NCBI RefSeq assembly: GCF_049060325.1
Contig: NZ_JBMGPW010000012.1
Location: 1 to 33,778 of the forward strand
From: Vescimonas sanitatis
GTDB taxonomy: Bacteria > Bacillota > Clostridia > Oscillospirales > Oscillospiraceae
DNA length: 33,778 nucleotides
Direction: 5' to 3'
This document shows positions 7,109 to 15,604 of the stretch, one piece after another. Every line of letters starts with the position of its first letter. Within the stretch, counting starts at the first letter, position 1. The notes under the pieces were generated by a model. The model searched no databases and was not told the origin of the DNA. It saw nothing but the letters and a program-made list of their open reading frames with translations. Both the position numbers and the translations under genes were made by a program.

Positions 7109-8089
7109 TTATGATACTTCCATAGAGAAAACGCGTGCCGGATTATGGACCAGCATCATCTCCAGCGCAGATGCGGAGATCCCCTGCTGAAGCAGCATGG
7201 GGGCGAAATCCGCAAACAGATAGGATAAGCCGTTGGCGATCCCTTCCGGTGCCATATAAGCCGCCAACGCTTCCTGCCGGCCGCCGTCCATACCCAGCAG
7301 AAGCTGCTGTTCATAACCGGCATCCACCAGCTGCTTTAGGATCTCCGCAAGCGCCTGATCAGAACGCAGGTGGGGCTTGTTTGCCTCTTCGATGCAGAGA
7401 ACTGCGCCGCGGTCCAGTAGTTTTTTATAGTACACCAAGTTCGGATCGCGCTGGACGTGGCAAAGGACGGTCTTTTCCAAATCAGCACCTGCCGCAGCCA
7501 GTATATCCAGTATCTGTGGCCCCATCGTCCCATTTTCAGTATGAATAGAGATGGCACACCCCGTTTCCCGCTGCGTCATGGCCGCGATTCGGAGCGCTTT
7601 CTGCTCCAGGTGTGTGATCAGCCTATAACTTGTTCCTGCCTTGATCAGTCCGGCTTTGTAGGCGGTACGCTCCACGACAGGACCGTTATAGCTGTGCAGA
7701 TCCATTCCGTCTGTGATCTCCAGGCACATCAGCGCGGCGATCTTTTTCTCATCCACCGTGGCCAGAAAAGATACTCTGGGATCATAGTTCTCCGCCTTGT
7801 GAAAGCCAGTGACCATGACCAGATTTCCCTGTCCGCGGTAAGCCTCCGCTATCTCTGCCATTTTTCCGACATTTCTGCCGCAGCCGATAGGGTCCATACA
7901 AACCATGGTCTTCCCACCGGATGCGAGAAATGCGCCGAACTCCCGCTTTGCTGCGGCAGTGTCGTCCATTAAAAACATAGGGTTGCGCACGACCTCTGGT
8001 CCGCCGCTGCGGATCAGATGGTCGTGCGAGTCCGTTTTTCCAATCTCAGATGCCGGAATATCTCCCAGAACCGTTCGAATGATTTTCAT
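7109..8089 (-). CDS. Phosphotriesterase-family lactonase-like hydrolase
   Basis: Amidohydrolase-superfamily enzyme of the phosphotriesterase-related group, 326 residues. The full metal site is present: His22 and His24 (SHDHL), Lys150 (AGLIKAG, likely the carbamylated bridge), His183 (SIHTENG), His211 (CHVQRD) and Asp268 (GMDGGR). Members of this group are often lactonases of sugar acids. In this operon, opening the lactone of a hydroxy acid before phosphorylation is a sensible role, but an ester or amide substrate is possible. Cytoplasmic; no signal peptide. Confidence 0.85.
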   Translation of the reverse strand: MKIIRTVLGDIPASEIGKTDSHDHLIRSGGPEVVRNPMFLMDDTAAAKREFGAFLASGGKTMVCMDPIGCGRNVGKMAEIAEAYRGQGNLVMVTGFHKAENYDPRVSFLATVDEKKIAALMCLEITDGMDLHSYNGPVVERTAYKAGLIKAGTSYRLITHLEQKALRIAAMTQRETGCAISIHTENGTMGPQILDILAAAGADLEKTVLCHVQRDPNLVYYKKLLDRGAVLCIEEANKPHLRSDQALAEILKQLVDAGYEQQLLLGMDGGRQEALAAYMAPEGIANGLSYLFADFAPMLLQQGISASALEMMLVHNPARVFSMEVS

Positions 8090-8104
8090 AACCGTTTGTA
8101 TTCC

Positions 8105-9163
8105 TCAACTAAAAAACTTCTGCATGTTCGTTTCATCCGCTAACTCCCGCGGGAGTGTCAGCATCTCCGCGTTTGTGCCATACAAGCAGAGTGCCGTTCG
8201 CGAGGCTCGTTTCGCCGCAAATGTAGGCTTTTCCATGGTCAGCACCGAACCGCGCTGAAGCAGGGTCAGCTTCTCTGCCTGCACGAAAAGTGTACACTGT
8301 GCATCCTGCGAGGCTTGGCCCAGCGCTGTAGCTGTTATGCGGCGTACCGCAGGCGTAAAACACAGCAGGAACTGCCGACTCAAAAAGTAGCCCAGCAGGA
8401 AAAAGCCCGCTCCGAGATATATGTTGCCACCCAGGAGCAGGACCCCTAAGCCGTACAGCCCAATCAGCAGGCGGATCAGCGTACCGCCCCGCCAGGCGCG
8501 GACTGTTGTATAATAGAGCCGATGGCCAGTGACCTGACGCTCCAGCGTGGCGGCATCGTCCGGCCATGAAAAGACCTGCTGAATGGGAGCTTCCTTTTCC
8601 AGATCGTGGCGGAGCTTTTCTGCCAGCTCCGCCAACTCCTGTCGCTGGCAGTCCGCGGCAAACCGCAGCAGCAGATCATCCAGATGTGTCTCCTGCACTA
8701 CCTGAATGGGAATGGCGTCGAAAATGACACCATCAGCCACCAGTGCAGCACAGCTTTTCAGCGGGATAATACTCTGTATGGCAGAGCCGGATACGCTTTT
8801 CGTCTGGGTCCCATAGCGGCAAAGCAGACTCGGTCCCGCCGTATACAGATGGTGCGGGCCCAGATAGCCATCGTCCAGCTGTTTCAGGTATCCGCCGACG
8901 GTTCGTTTTGCCTGCAACCGCGTGAAAAACATCCGAAAGGCCCCGCGACCCGCTGCTGCTGCAGCGGCAGCGAAGAGCAGGATGCGCAGCACAATAGAAT
9001 AGTCCCGTTCCAGCAGCAGGAAAAGAATGGCAGCTATCAGGAACCCTACATTGAGCCCCCAGAACTTTAACTGCTGAGACGGTGTGCGGTTTTTCAACCG
9101 TATCTGCAATTCGATGAGGTCTTCGTAGATATCCGCCGTGACCGTATAACGGCAGTTGACCAT
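8105..9163 (-). CDS. YcxB-like membrane protein with internal duplication
   Basis: A 352-residue protein of two similar halves. Each has a two-helix membrane hairpin (about residues 34-72, with FWGLNVGFLIAAILFLLLE, and about 233-268, with LLIGLYGLGVLLLGGNIYLG) followed by a soluble beta-rich part that reads like the C-terminus of YcxB-type proteins (ALVADGVIFDAIPIQV; later LCLYGTNAEMLTLP). The function of that family is unknown. It sits inside the operon between tctA and the hydrolase gene with 15-20 base gaps, which is unusual for a tetronate-type cluster. It could be a sensor or helper of the transporter. Family assignment is tentative. Confidence 0.55.
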   Translation of the reverse strand: MVNCRYTVTADIYEDLIELQIRLKNRTPSQQLKFWGLNVGFLIAAILFLLLERDYSIVLRILLFAAAAAAAGRGAFRMFFTRLQAKRTVGGYLKQLDDGYLGPHHLYTAGPSLLCRYGTQTKSVSGSAIQSIIPLKSCAALVADGVIFDAIPIQVVQETHLDDLLLRFAADCQRQELAELAEKLRHDLEKEAPIQQVFSWPDDAATLERQVTGHRLYYTTVRAWRGGTLIRLLIGLYGLGVLLLGGNIYLGAGFFLLGYFLSRQFLLCFTPAVRRITATALGQASQDAQCTLFVQAEKLTLLQRGSVLTMEKPTFAAKRASRTALCLYGTNAEMLTLPRELADETNMQKFFS

Positions 9164-9182
9164 AGCAGCCTCCTGTAAATCA

Positions 9183-10676
9183 TCAGCCTTTGCGCGCCTT
9201 TTGCCTGCATCGAAGCATCTTGAACAGAGGCAGCAGCAAAAATGTCACTGCAACGATCATGAAAACGCAGGAGATCGGGCGTGTAAATACATCCAGGAAC
9301 ATTCCAGAGGATGCGATCATCGCAGAGCGGAAGTACTTCTCAATCATGGGGCCGAGAATAAAGCCGAGGATGATGGGCGTCATGTCCACGCCCAGTTGCT
9401 CCAACACATAGGCAACGACACCAAAGAGCATCATCATCCAGACATCAAACATCCGATTATTTAGGGCAAGTACGCCCATGACACAGAACATCAAGATCGC
9501 CGGGAACAGGAAGGAGAATTTCACATCGATGGCGCGGATAAACAGCTTCAGGAGGCCAAGCTCCATGATATACATGACAAAATTTGCCAATGCGTAGGCG
9601 ACCATGATCGTACCTATGATGTCAGGATTCTGCGTAAACAGCAGCGGGCCGGCCTGAAGCCCATGTATCGTCAGGCCACCCAGCAGGGCGGAGGTCGTCA
9701 GATCGCCGGGAATGCCCATCGTTACCAGCGGGATTAATGCGCCGCCATTGACGGCGTTGTTGCTGGTTTCAGATGCGCAGATGCCCTCGGGAGAGCCGTG
9801 TCCAAAGCGCTCTGGGTGCTTGGACACCGATTTTGACTGATTGTAGGTGATCATCGTCGCAGCATTCTGGCCGATGCCGGGCAGGATGCCTATGCCGGTG
9901 CCGATGAGGCAGCCCAGTGCGATGGGCTTTGCACAACCCTTCATTTCCTTCAGGTGCGGCAGAAAGCTGGTCTTCTGCATACTGATGTGCATTCTCGGCT
10001 CTTTCAGATCCACAGATTGATGCAGGATCTCGCGGATCGCGAACAGACCCATCATCAGCGCTGTGGACTGGATGCCGCCCTGCAGCTGCCAGTTGCCAAA
10101 GTCGAGCCGGCTCACGCCGGAAACAGCGTCAATGCCGACACATCCCAACAGAAGTCCCAGCAGTGCGCCGATCAGGCCTTTGACCACGTCCTCACAAGAC
10201 ATGGTGATCACGACGGCCAAACCAAGAATGCAGACTGCGAAGTACTCCCAACTGCCGAACGCCAGCACGACCTTAGCCAACTGCGGTGCGATCAGGATCA
10301 GTGCCAGCGCAGAGGCGGTACCGCCAATGAGACTGGCAAACACGCCAATCGTCAGTGCCTCGCCAGGCCTTCCCGCTTTTGTCATGGGGTATCCGTCGTA
10401 GCAGGTGAAGATCGAGGACGGTGTGCCGGGTATGTTGATCAGCGTTGCTGTGATCAGGCCGCCGCTGATGCCGCCTACGTAGATGGCAATTAGAAGTGTC
10501 AGGCCTTGATGCGCGGTCATTGTGTAGGTGATGGGGATCATAAGCGCCACGCCTAGTGTTGCCGTAAGACCGGGGATACATCCGAAGATGATCCCCATCA
10601 ACACGCCGAACAGCAGTACCACAAAGCACATGGGATCAGAGAGCATTGCACCGATCCCTGCTGTAATTACTTCCAT
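9183..10676 (-). CDS. tctA: TctA, tripartite transporter large permease
   Basis: Large membrane subunit of a tripartite tricarboxylate transporter, 497 residues and about 12 membrane segments. Typical family motifs are visible: GCIPGLTATLGVALMIPITY near residue 34, GGISGGLITATLINIPGTPS near 68, and GLGP-type loops such as GIGILPGIGQNAATMITYN. It uses an ion gradient to import a carboxylate delivered by TctC. It follows tctB and tctC in the operon, after a hairpin at 10711-10741. Confidence 0.95.
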   Translation of the reverse strand: MEVITAGIGAMLSDPMCFVVLLFGVLMGIIFGCIPGLTATLGVALMIPITYTMTAHQGLTLLIAIYVGGISGGLITATLINIPGTPSSIFTCYDGYPMTKAGRPGEALTIGVFASLIGGTASALALILIAPQLAKVVLAFGSWEYFAVCILGLAVVITMSCEDVVKGLIGALLGLLLGCVGIDAVSGVSRLDFGNWQLQGGIQSTALMMGLFAIREILHQSVDLKEPRMHISMQKTSFLPHLKEMKGCAKPIALGCLIGTGIGILPGIGQNAATMITYNQSKSVSKHPERFGHGSPEGICASETSNNAVNGGALIPLVTMGIPGDLTTSALLGGLTIHGLQAGPLLFTQNPDIIGTIMVAYALANFVMYIMELGLLKLFIRAIDVKFSFLFPAILMFCVMGVLALNNRMFDVWMMMLFGVVAYVLEQLGVDMTPIILGFILGPMIEKYFRSAMIASSGMFLDVFTRPISCVFMIVAVTFLLLPLFKMLRCRQKARKG

Positions 10677-10710
10677 ATGCGTACTCCTCTTTGCATGATC
10701 ATAGTCCAGT

Positions 10711-10741
10711 GCGGAGAGCCGTCATAACAACGGCTCTCCGC
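10711..10741 (-). promoter_or_regulatory. Hairpin between tctC and tctA
   Basis: A 12-bp perfect stem (GCGGAGAGCCGT / ACGGCTCTCCGC, seven-base loop) just after the tctC stop and before the tctA start, with no U-run. Such hairpins often protect the upstream message so the binding protein is made in excess over the permease. Confidence 0.6.
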
Positions 10742-10763
10742 AGACGGGAATGTGTAGTGCCGA

Positions 10764-11756
10764 TCAGTTCGCGTTCAGGATCTCCTGGAACACCGGAGCC
10801 AGCTCTTCGGCCCAGGCCTCGATCTTGGGCTGCATCTCACTGCCGCGGACAAAGTTGATCTCCCAACCGTAGCCCTCGACCAGTGTTGCAAATTCCTCGG
10901 TTTTGGTCACTTCCTCGATGGCGTCTGCCAGCAGATCCAACACCTCCTGGCTGGTGCCGGCGGGCGCATAGTAGCCGCGGGGCTTGGTGGTGGTGATGTC
11001 AATACCCAGTTCCTTGCTGCAGGGCGTATCGGGCAGCGCCTTGGCGCGATCCTCACCGAAGACGACCAGACCATAGAAATCGCCGGAAGCCACGTAGCTC
11101 TTCGTATCGGAAACGGACATGGTCAACAGCTGGATCTGGTTGCCCAGAAGTGCCGTATTGGCGGCGGAACCGCCATCAAAGGGGACGACGGTAATATCGT
11201 TCTCAATGCCAAGAGCCTTCATCAGGCGCAGCGTATCGGCATAGTTCACCGTGTTGACGCCAGTGGTACCCAGCTTTACCTCGCCCGGATGCTCTTTTGC
11301 ATAGGCAGCCATCTCGTCCAGACTCGTCCAGCCGGTGGTCGTGTTGGTCATGACCACACCGTAGTCATTCACCACGCAGCAGATCAGCTCCATTTCCTTA
11401 TAGAGTTCCTCGGTGGTGGAGCCGCTCAACGTGAAGCCCACCACGTCCATGGGGTTGTGCGCAAGGATAGTGTAGCCGTCCGGATCCGATTTCGCGGCCT
11501 GCAGGCAACCAGTATAGCCGCTGGCACCTTCTACGTTGACAGCCACCATGTTGACATTATTGGGCAAGGAGATGTACTTCATGATGGTGCGCGTAAGGAC
11601 ATCGGAGCCGCCGCCTGCGGCGTAGGGAACAATACAAGTGATGGGGCCGCTGGGATAATCAGCAGAGGTGTTATCGCTGGGGACGTTCTGGGCTCCGCAG
11701 GCAACCAGACTGAACGTCATCACTGCGGCAAGGAGCAGGCCAAAAAACTTTTTCAT
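10764..11756 (-). CDS. tctC: TctC, solute-binding lipoprotein
   Basis: Extracytoplasmic binding subunit of the tripartite tricarboxylate transporter (Bug family), 330 residues. The lipoprotein signal MKKFFGLLLAAVMTFSLVAC puts the acylated Cys at residue 20. Then IVPYAAGGGSDVLTRTIMKY is the family's ligand-binding loop. It captures a carboxylate outside the membrane and passes it to TctAB. AGGAGGAAAGT precedes the ATG. Ligand unknown; the operon suggests a hydroxylated C4-C6 acid. Confidence 0.93.
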   Translation of the reverse strand: MKKFFGLLLAAVMTFSLVACGAQNVPSDNTSADYPSGPITCIVPYAAGGGSDVLTRTIMKYISLPNNVNMVAVNVEGASGYTGCLQAAKSDPDGYTILAHNPMDVVGFTLSGSTTEELYKEMELICCVVNDYGVVMTNTTTGWTSLDEMAAYAKEHPGEVKLGTTGVNTVNYADTLRLMKALGIENDITVVPFDGGSAANTALLGNQIQLLTMSVSDTKSYVASGDFYGLVVFGEDRAKALPDTPCSKELGIDITTTKPRGYYAPAGTSQEVLDLLADAIEEVTKTEEFATLVEGYGWEINFVRGSEMQPKIEAWAEELAPVFQEILNAN

Positions 11757-11825
11757 ACTTTCCTCCTGTTTTCTTCTGATTTTTGTTTTACTATTTTGTT
11801 CGCAGACATCTGCGAGAGGGTACGA

Positions 11826-12341
11826 TTACGGCAGGCGGACGCCTAGGAGCTTCGCAAAGACCAGCCACAGCACGGCCACCATGCATCCGGTGTAGACCAC
11901 GTCAATGACGGCATACTTCGTCAACTCCTTTTTTGAGTAATCCTTCAGCTTCTTGTTATTTTCCTTGTACACATACAGGCCGTTAAGGAACAGAAGGATC
12001 ACAGCGGTGCAGATGTAGAAACCTGCCACAGGCAGCAAAGCACAGTACAGTAGCAACGCGGCCACCGTCATGATGACGGTGCTGTTGATTGTAAAATGAA
12101 ATCCTGATGTCTGCTGGGACTTCCTTCCCAGGTTCAGGGAGCGGATCAACAGCGCAAGTGAGGCTGCTGCCAGAAACAGCGCCAGCATCCGGATATACAC
12201 ATCCGGCCGCGTAAAATATCCACCCATCGAGACAGATGGGATGTTGGATGTAATGTTCGGGTAGAGCAGCAGAAACAGGCTCAGTGCCAGCATCAGCACA
12301 GCCAGGACGAAGTCGTTTGCATTTTTAATCAATTTTTTCAT
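11826..12341 (-). CDS. tctB: TctB, small permease subunit
   Basis: A 171-residue membrane protein with four hydrophobic helices (VLAVLMLALSLFLLLYPNI; the segment around LALFLAAASLALLI; TVIMTVAALLLYCALLPVAG; ending GCMVAVLWLVFAKLLGVRLP), the size and pattern of TctB. The order tctB-tctC-tctA is unbroken. Sequence conservation in this family is low, so the call rests on topology and position. Confidence 0.85.
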   Translation of the reverse strand: MKKLIKNANDFVLAVLMLALSLFLLLYPNITSNIPSVSMGGYFTRPDVYIRMLALFLAAASLALLIRSLNLGRKSQQTSGFHFTINSTVIMTVAALLLYCALLPVAGFYICTAVILLFLNGLYVYKENNKKLKDYSKKELTKYAVIDVVYTGCMVAVLWLVFAKLLGVRLP

Positions 12342-12365
12342 ACATATACTCCCGCAGCCGGCCGA

Positions 12366-13268
12366 TTACATCGCATCCCGGTATTTGTCCATGAGCGCGT
12401 CTATCTGTGCCATTTCGCTCTGCGTGATGGGTTCCGTGGGAAGAATGGACCGATAGCTCATGGGGCATACCTTGCTCATGGCATATTTGGTGGACGACGT
12501 CTGACTTTTTGCCATCGGATAAAGCGTGCAGACATCCGATAGCAACTCATTCCACTTCATGGTTTCCGCGATGTTACCAGCCTTGCCGAACTGATAGACC
12601 TTCAGGTGGACCTTCGGGAATACCGGCGCCAGCGACGGGACAAAGCCGTCTGCGCCCAGCAGCATGCTGGCTGCGGCAAGGTTTGTAGAGCCCTGGTGCA
12701 GGATGAAATCGGAGTCCTTGAAATGGCGGAGCAGCTTCTGGAATCCCGGGAAATTACCGGATGTATCCTTGCAGCCGATCACCCTACTGTCCAACTCCGC
12801 AATGCGGATGATGGTCTCCGGCGTGAGATTCAGTCCAGTGAACATGGGGATATTGTAGATCATCAGCTTGACCTTCGTATGGCGCAGGATCTCCTCGAAA
12901 TGCCGGACTGTCTCGTCCTGTGTCGCGTGGCGTGCATAGAATACCGGCGTTACGACGGCCACGTCACCACCCATGTCCTCCAGCGCCTTGATATTGTCGA
13001 TGACCCGCTGGGTACTGCTGTCCATCACACCGCTCATGACCGGGTAATCCGGTCCGGCCTCGTCCAGAACGATGCGGATCGCGCGGTTGCGCTCAGCCTG
13101 TGTCAAAGCCATGCACTCTCCGTTGGAGCCTGCAACGAACACACCATGAAGCCCCACATCTTTGCAGCGTCTTACGATTCCGCGCAGGGCAGCCTCATCT
13201 ACCCGCTCAAATTTGTCAACGGGCGTTACGATGGGAGGTACAACTCCCACATAGCGATCTTTTGCCAT
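12366..13268 (-). CDS. DapA-family class I aldolase/lyase
   Basis: A 300-residue TIM-barrel protein of the dihydrodipicolinate synthase / N-acetylneuraminate lyase family. It has GSNGE (47-51), Tyr138 (MIYNIP) and the Schiff-base Lys167 (IGCKDTSGN). Family members cleave or condense pyruvate with an aldehyde, or dehydrate sugar acids. Being in a catabolic operon and not near lysine genes, it is unlikely to be DapA itself; cleavage of a 2-keto-3-deoxy or 4-hydroxy-2-keto acid to pyruvate plus aldehyde is inferred, with the Fe-ADH as a possible partner for the aldehyde. Confidence 0.88.
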   Translation of the reverse strand: MAKDRYVGVVPPIVTPVDKFERVDEAALRGIVRRCKDVGLHGVFVAGSNGECMALTQAERNRAIRIVLDEAGPDYPVMSGVMDSSTQRVIDNIKALEDMGGDVAVVTPVFYARHATQDETVRHFEEILRHTKVKLMIYNIPMFTGLNLTPETIIRIAELDSRVIGCKDTSGNFPGFQKLLRHFKDSDFILHQGSTNLAAASMLLGADGFVPSLAPVFPKVHLKVYQFGKAGNIAETMKWNELLSDVCTLYPMAKSQTSSTKYAMSKVCPMSYRSILPTEPITQSEMAQIDALMDKYRDAM

Positions 13269-13295
13269 ATAGCCTCTCTTGCCCTCCTTATGATC

Positions 13296-14519
13296 TTACT
13301 CTTTTTTGATATATTCTACTGCGCGGCTCAATGCCTTGCAATCGCCAAACGCGCCGGACTTCGTTACGACCGGAAGCCCAGCCGCGTTGCCATCACCAAA
13401 TATCCCGGCAGGCATTCCGGGCGTGACCTCGTCCCACAAACAGATACGATGCACGTTGAGCGCCTGACATATACTCAGTGCCGTGTCGCCGCCGACAAGG
13501 ATCATAGCATCATAAAGGCGGTCATCCTGCGCCCTAACTACCGCTCCCAAGCTGCCTGCAAGATGAAGCGCCGCCTTTCGCTGCTCCGGTGTAGTCTCGC
13601 TTTCAGCAGCCTCTCCTTTAGATGCTGCGTGCAGCAGATAGTCGAAGGTGAGCACCACGCCCGGACCGTCACCGTGCAGCGCCGCAGCGGTCGCCCTGCA
13701 GGCATTGCTTATCTCCTCAGCCTTGTCTTCCGCGCGGTTCAGCGCAGCAACGCGGAGGGGAACGATCTGAAAGCCTTTCTGACTGAGCTGCCTGATTTGA
13801 GCAGCTGTCTCCATTTTCATGGATCCTGTTACAACGAAGATCTTTCCTACGCCGTTCCACGGCGCACTTTTGGGCGCGTCATCCTGCGGGACAGGCAGTT
13901 CCCGTGCAAGCCCAGCAGAGCCGCAGTACAGGATACCCGGGATATCCCGGCAAACATCCGCAATGCGCCGGAGCGTTTCCTGATCTTCTGCATCGAAGAG
14001 GGCCACCTCCGTCTGCGGCGAAAACAGCATATCTCTTACCGTCGCCGTGTCCTGAAGCATTTCCTTTGCGATAGGCCGAACCGGAAAGCGGGATTCCCTG
14101 TGCCACCGCTGTAGTAGATCCTGAGATGAGCCGTCCGGCAAATGCAGGACTCCCTCCCTGACAATGCGGCCTTCCTGAGGAAAGCTGGGTGTCACGATCG
14201 CTTTCCTGCAGCCAGATGCTTCCAGCGCTGCATCGATCTCCTGCACCGGATTCCCACGCATCATGGAATCGATTTTTTTATACAGGATATCCTGCGGAGA
14301 CAGTGACAGCCTGTGGACCGCCCGCAGTGTTTTTTCATACGCTTCTGAGCCGGACAGCTCTCTTGAGCTGTTGTTGATGGAGACTGCCCCTGCACAAGAA
14401 TCGCCGCGCAGCTCACAGTCATCCGCACTTACGATCACACTGGTTTGAATCCCATATTTGCGGAACTGGATCCCGGTGTCCATCGCACCGGTAAGATCAT
14501 CAGCCAATACTATGTACAT
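13296..14519 (-). CDS. Four-carbon acid sugar kinase (DUF1537)
   Basis: ATP-dependent kinase of the OtnK/DtnK/OiaK family, about 407 residues. It shows ADDLTGA (6-12), KKIDSMMRGN, LVGGDTALSI near the ATP site and VTKSGAFGD at the end. Known members phosphorylate D-threonate, D-erythronate, L-threonate or 3-oxo-isoapionate at the terminal hydroxyl. I place the start at MYIVLADD (14519) because GAGAGGA lies just before it; an ATG at 14534 overlaps the pdxA stop but lacks a site. With a PdxA2-like enzyme next to it, D-threonate or D-erythronate 4-phosphate is the likeliest product. Confidence 0.88.
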   Translation of the reverse strand: MYIVLADDLTGAMDTGIQFRKYGIQTSVIVSADDCELRGDSCAGAVSINNSSRELSGSEAYEKTLRAVHRLSLSPQDILYKKIDSMMRGNPVQEIDAALEASGCRKAIVTPSFPQEGRIVREGVLHLPDGSSQDLLQRWHRESRFPVRPIAKEMLQDTATVRDMLFSPQTEVALFDAEDQETLRRIADVCRDIPGILYCGSAGLARELPVPQDDAPKSAPWNGVGKIFVVTGSMKMETAAQIRQLSQKGFQIVPLRVAALNRAEDKAEEISNACRATAAALHGDGPGVVLTFDYLLHAASKGEAAESETTPEQRKAALHLAGSLGAVVRAQDDRLYDAMILVGGDTALSICQALNVHRICLWDEVTPGMPAGIFGDGNAAGLPVVTKSGAFGDCKALSRAVEYIKKE

Positions 14520-14530
14520 GCTGTGTCCTC

Positions 14531-15604
14531 TCATTGTTTTACCGTCGAACGATAGGCGGCAAAGCGGATCGCATAGTCAATGGCATTCACCAGACTCAAT
14601 TCATTTGCGTAGCCCTGTCCGGCGTGGCCAAAGCCTGTTCCGTGATCCACCGAGGTACGGATGATCGGAAGGCCCAGTGTGACGTTCACACCGGCCACCG
14701 CATCCCATTTACCAGCCTCCCTGTTATACACAAAGCCTTTTACCTTCAGTGGGATGTGGCCCTGATCATGGTACATGCAGACAACGATATCGTACCACCC
14801 ACCGATCGCCTTACTGAACACCGTGTCTGCTGGCGTGGGTTTTCCGTCTGGAATGCAGATGCCCTCGGCCAGCGCCGCATTGATCGCCGGTTGGATCTCA
14901 TCTATTTCCTCCCGGCCGAACAGGCCATCCTCACCACAATGGGGATTCAGACCCGCAACAGCGACTTTGGGGGACTGGATTCCCAAGGATCTGCACCCAT
15001 CGTTGGCGATGCGGATGCAATCCAGCACGCGGTCTTTCTTCACCCTGTCGCAAGCCTCCCGCAACGAGACGTGCGTGGAAACGTGCACCACCCGCAGATT
15101 TTCGTGGGCCAGCATCATGGTGTACTTTTCAGTGCCTGTAAAATGGGCGTAAATCTCCGTATGCCCGCTGAAATGATGCCCCGCCATGTTGATAGCCTCT
15201 TTGCTCAGCGCATTGGTGACAGTGGCATCCACCTGACCTTCCATGGCCAGCTCAATGACCTTTTTTACATACTGAAAAGCCGCTTCGCCACCCAGCGGGC
15301 AGGCGATTCCGAACTTTCTGTCAGAAATGTCGGTCACAATGCCTAAGTCATATACATCGATGCTGCCGAAAGTAAAGAGTGCTTCGTCTACTGAATGAAC
15401 AAGGTGCACCGCGAGCGTCCCCTTTTTCACAACACCAATCCGTTCTGCCGTTTCCAGCGCGTACTGCATGCAGGCGGCATCACCGATGACGATGGGGCGG
15501 CACTTCCGATATAGCTCTGGATCGGATAGGGCCTTTATCGTGATTTCAGGGCCATTTCCGCAGGGATCGCCCATGGTAACTCCAATAATGGGTCGTTTTG
15601 TCAT
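14531..15604 (-). CDS. pdxA2: PdxA2-like 4-phosphate dehydrogenase
   Basis: A 357-residue member of the PdxA family. The metal ligands are His178 (VSTHVSL), His222 (NPHCGED) and His279 (YHDQGHIP), and GHTE is at 147-150. PdxA makes pyridoxal precursors, but PdxA2 paralogues beside DUF1537 kinases oxidise tetronate 4-phosphates, which decarboxylate to dihydroxyacetone phosphate. The position here supports the second role. Its ATG overlaps the stop of the upstream gene (ATGA), so the two are translationally coupled. I see no other vitamin B6 genes nearby. Confidence 0.87.
   Translation of the reverse strand: MTKRPIIGVTMGDPCGNGPEITIKALSDPELYRKCRPIVIGDAACMQYALETAERIGVVKKGTLAVHLVHSVDEALFTFGSIDVYDLGIVTDISDRKFGIACPLGGEAAFQYVKKVIELAMEGQVDATVTNALSKEAINMAGHHFSGHTEIYAHFTGTEKYTMMLAHENLRVVHVSTHVSLREACDRVKKDRVLDCIRIANDGCRSLGIQSPKVAVAGLNPHCGEDGLFGREEIDEIQPAINAALAEGICIPDGKPTPADTVFSKAIGGWYDIVVCMYHDQGHIPLKVKGFVYNREAGKWDAVAGVNVTLGLPIIRTSVDHGTGFGHAGQGYANELSLVNAIDYAIRFAAYRSTVKQ

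Noticed and set aside
12606..14114. 502-codon plus-strand frame
   Set aside because: Antisense to the DapA-like and kinase genes, whose motifs are complete.
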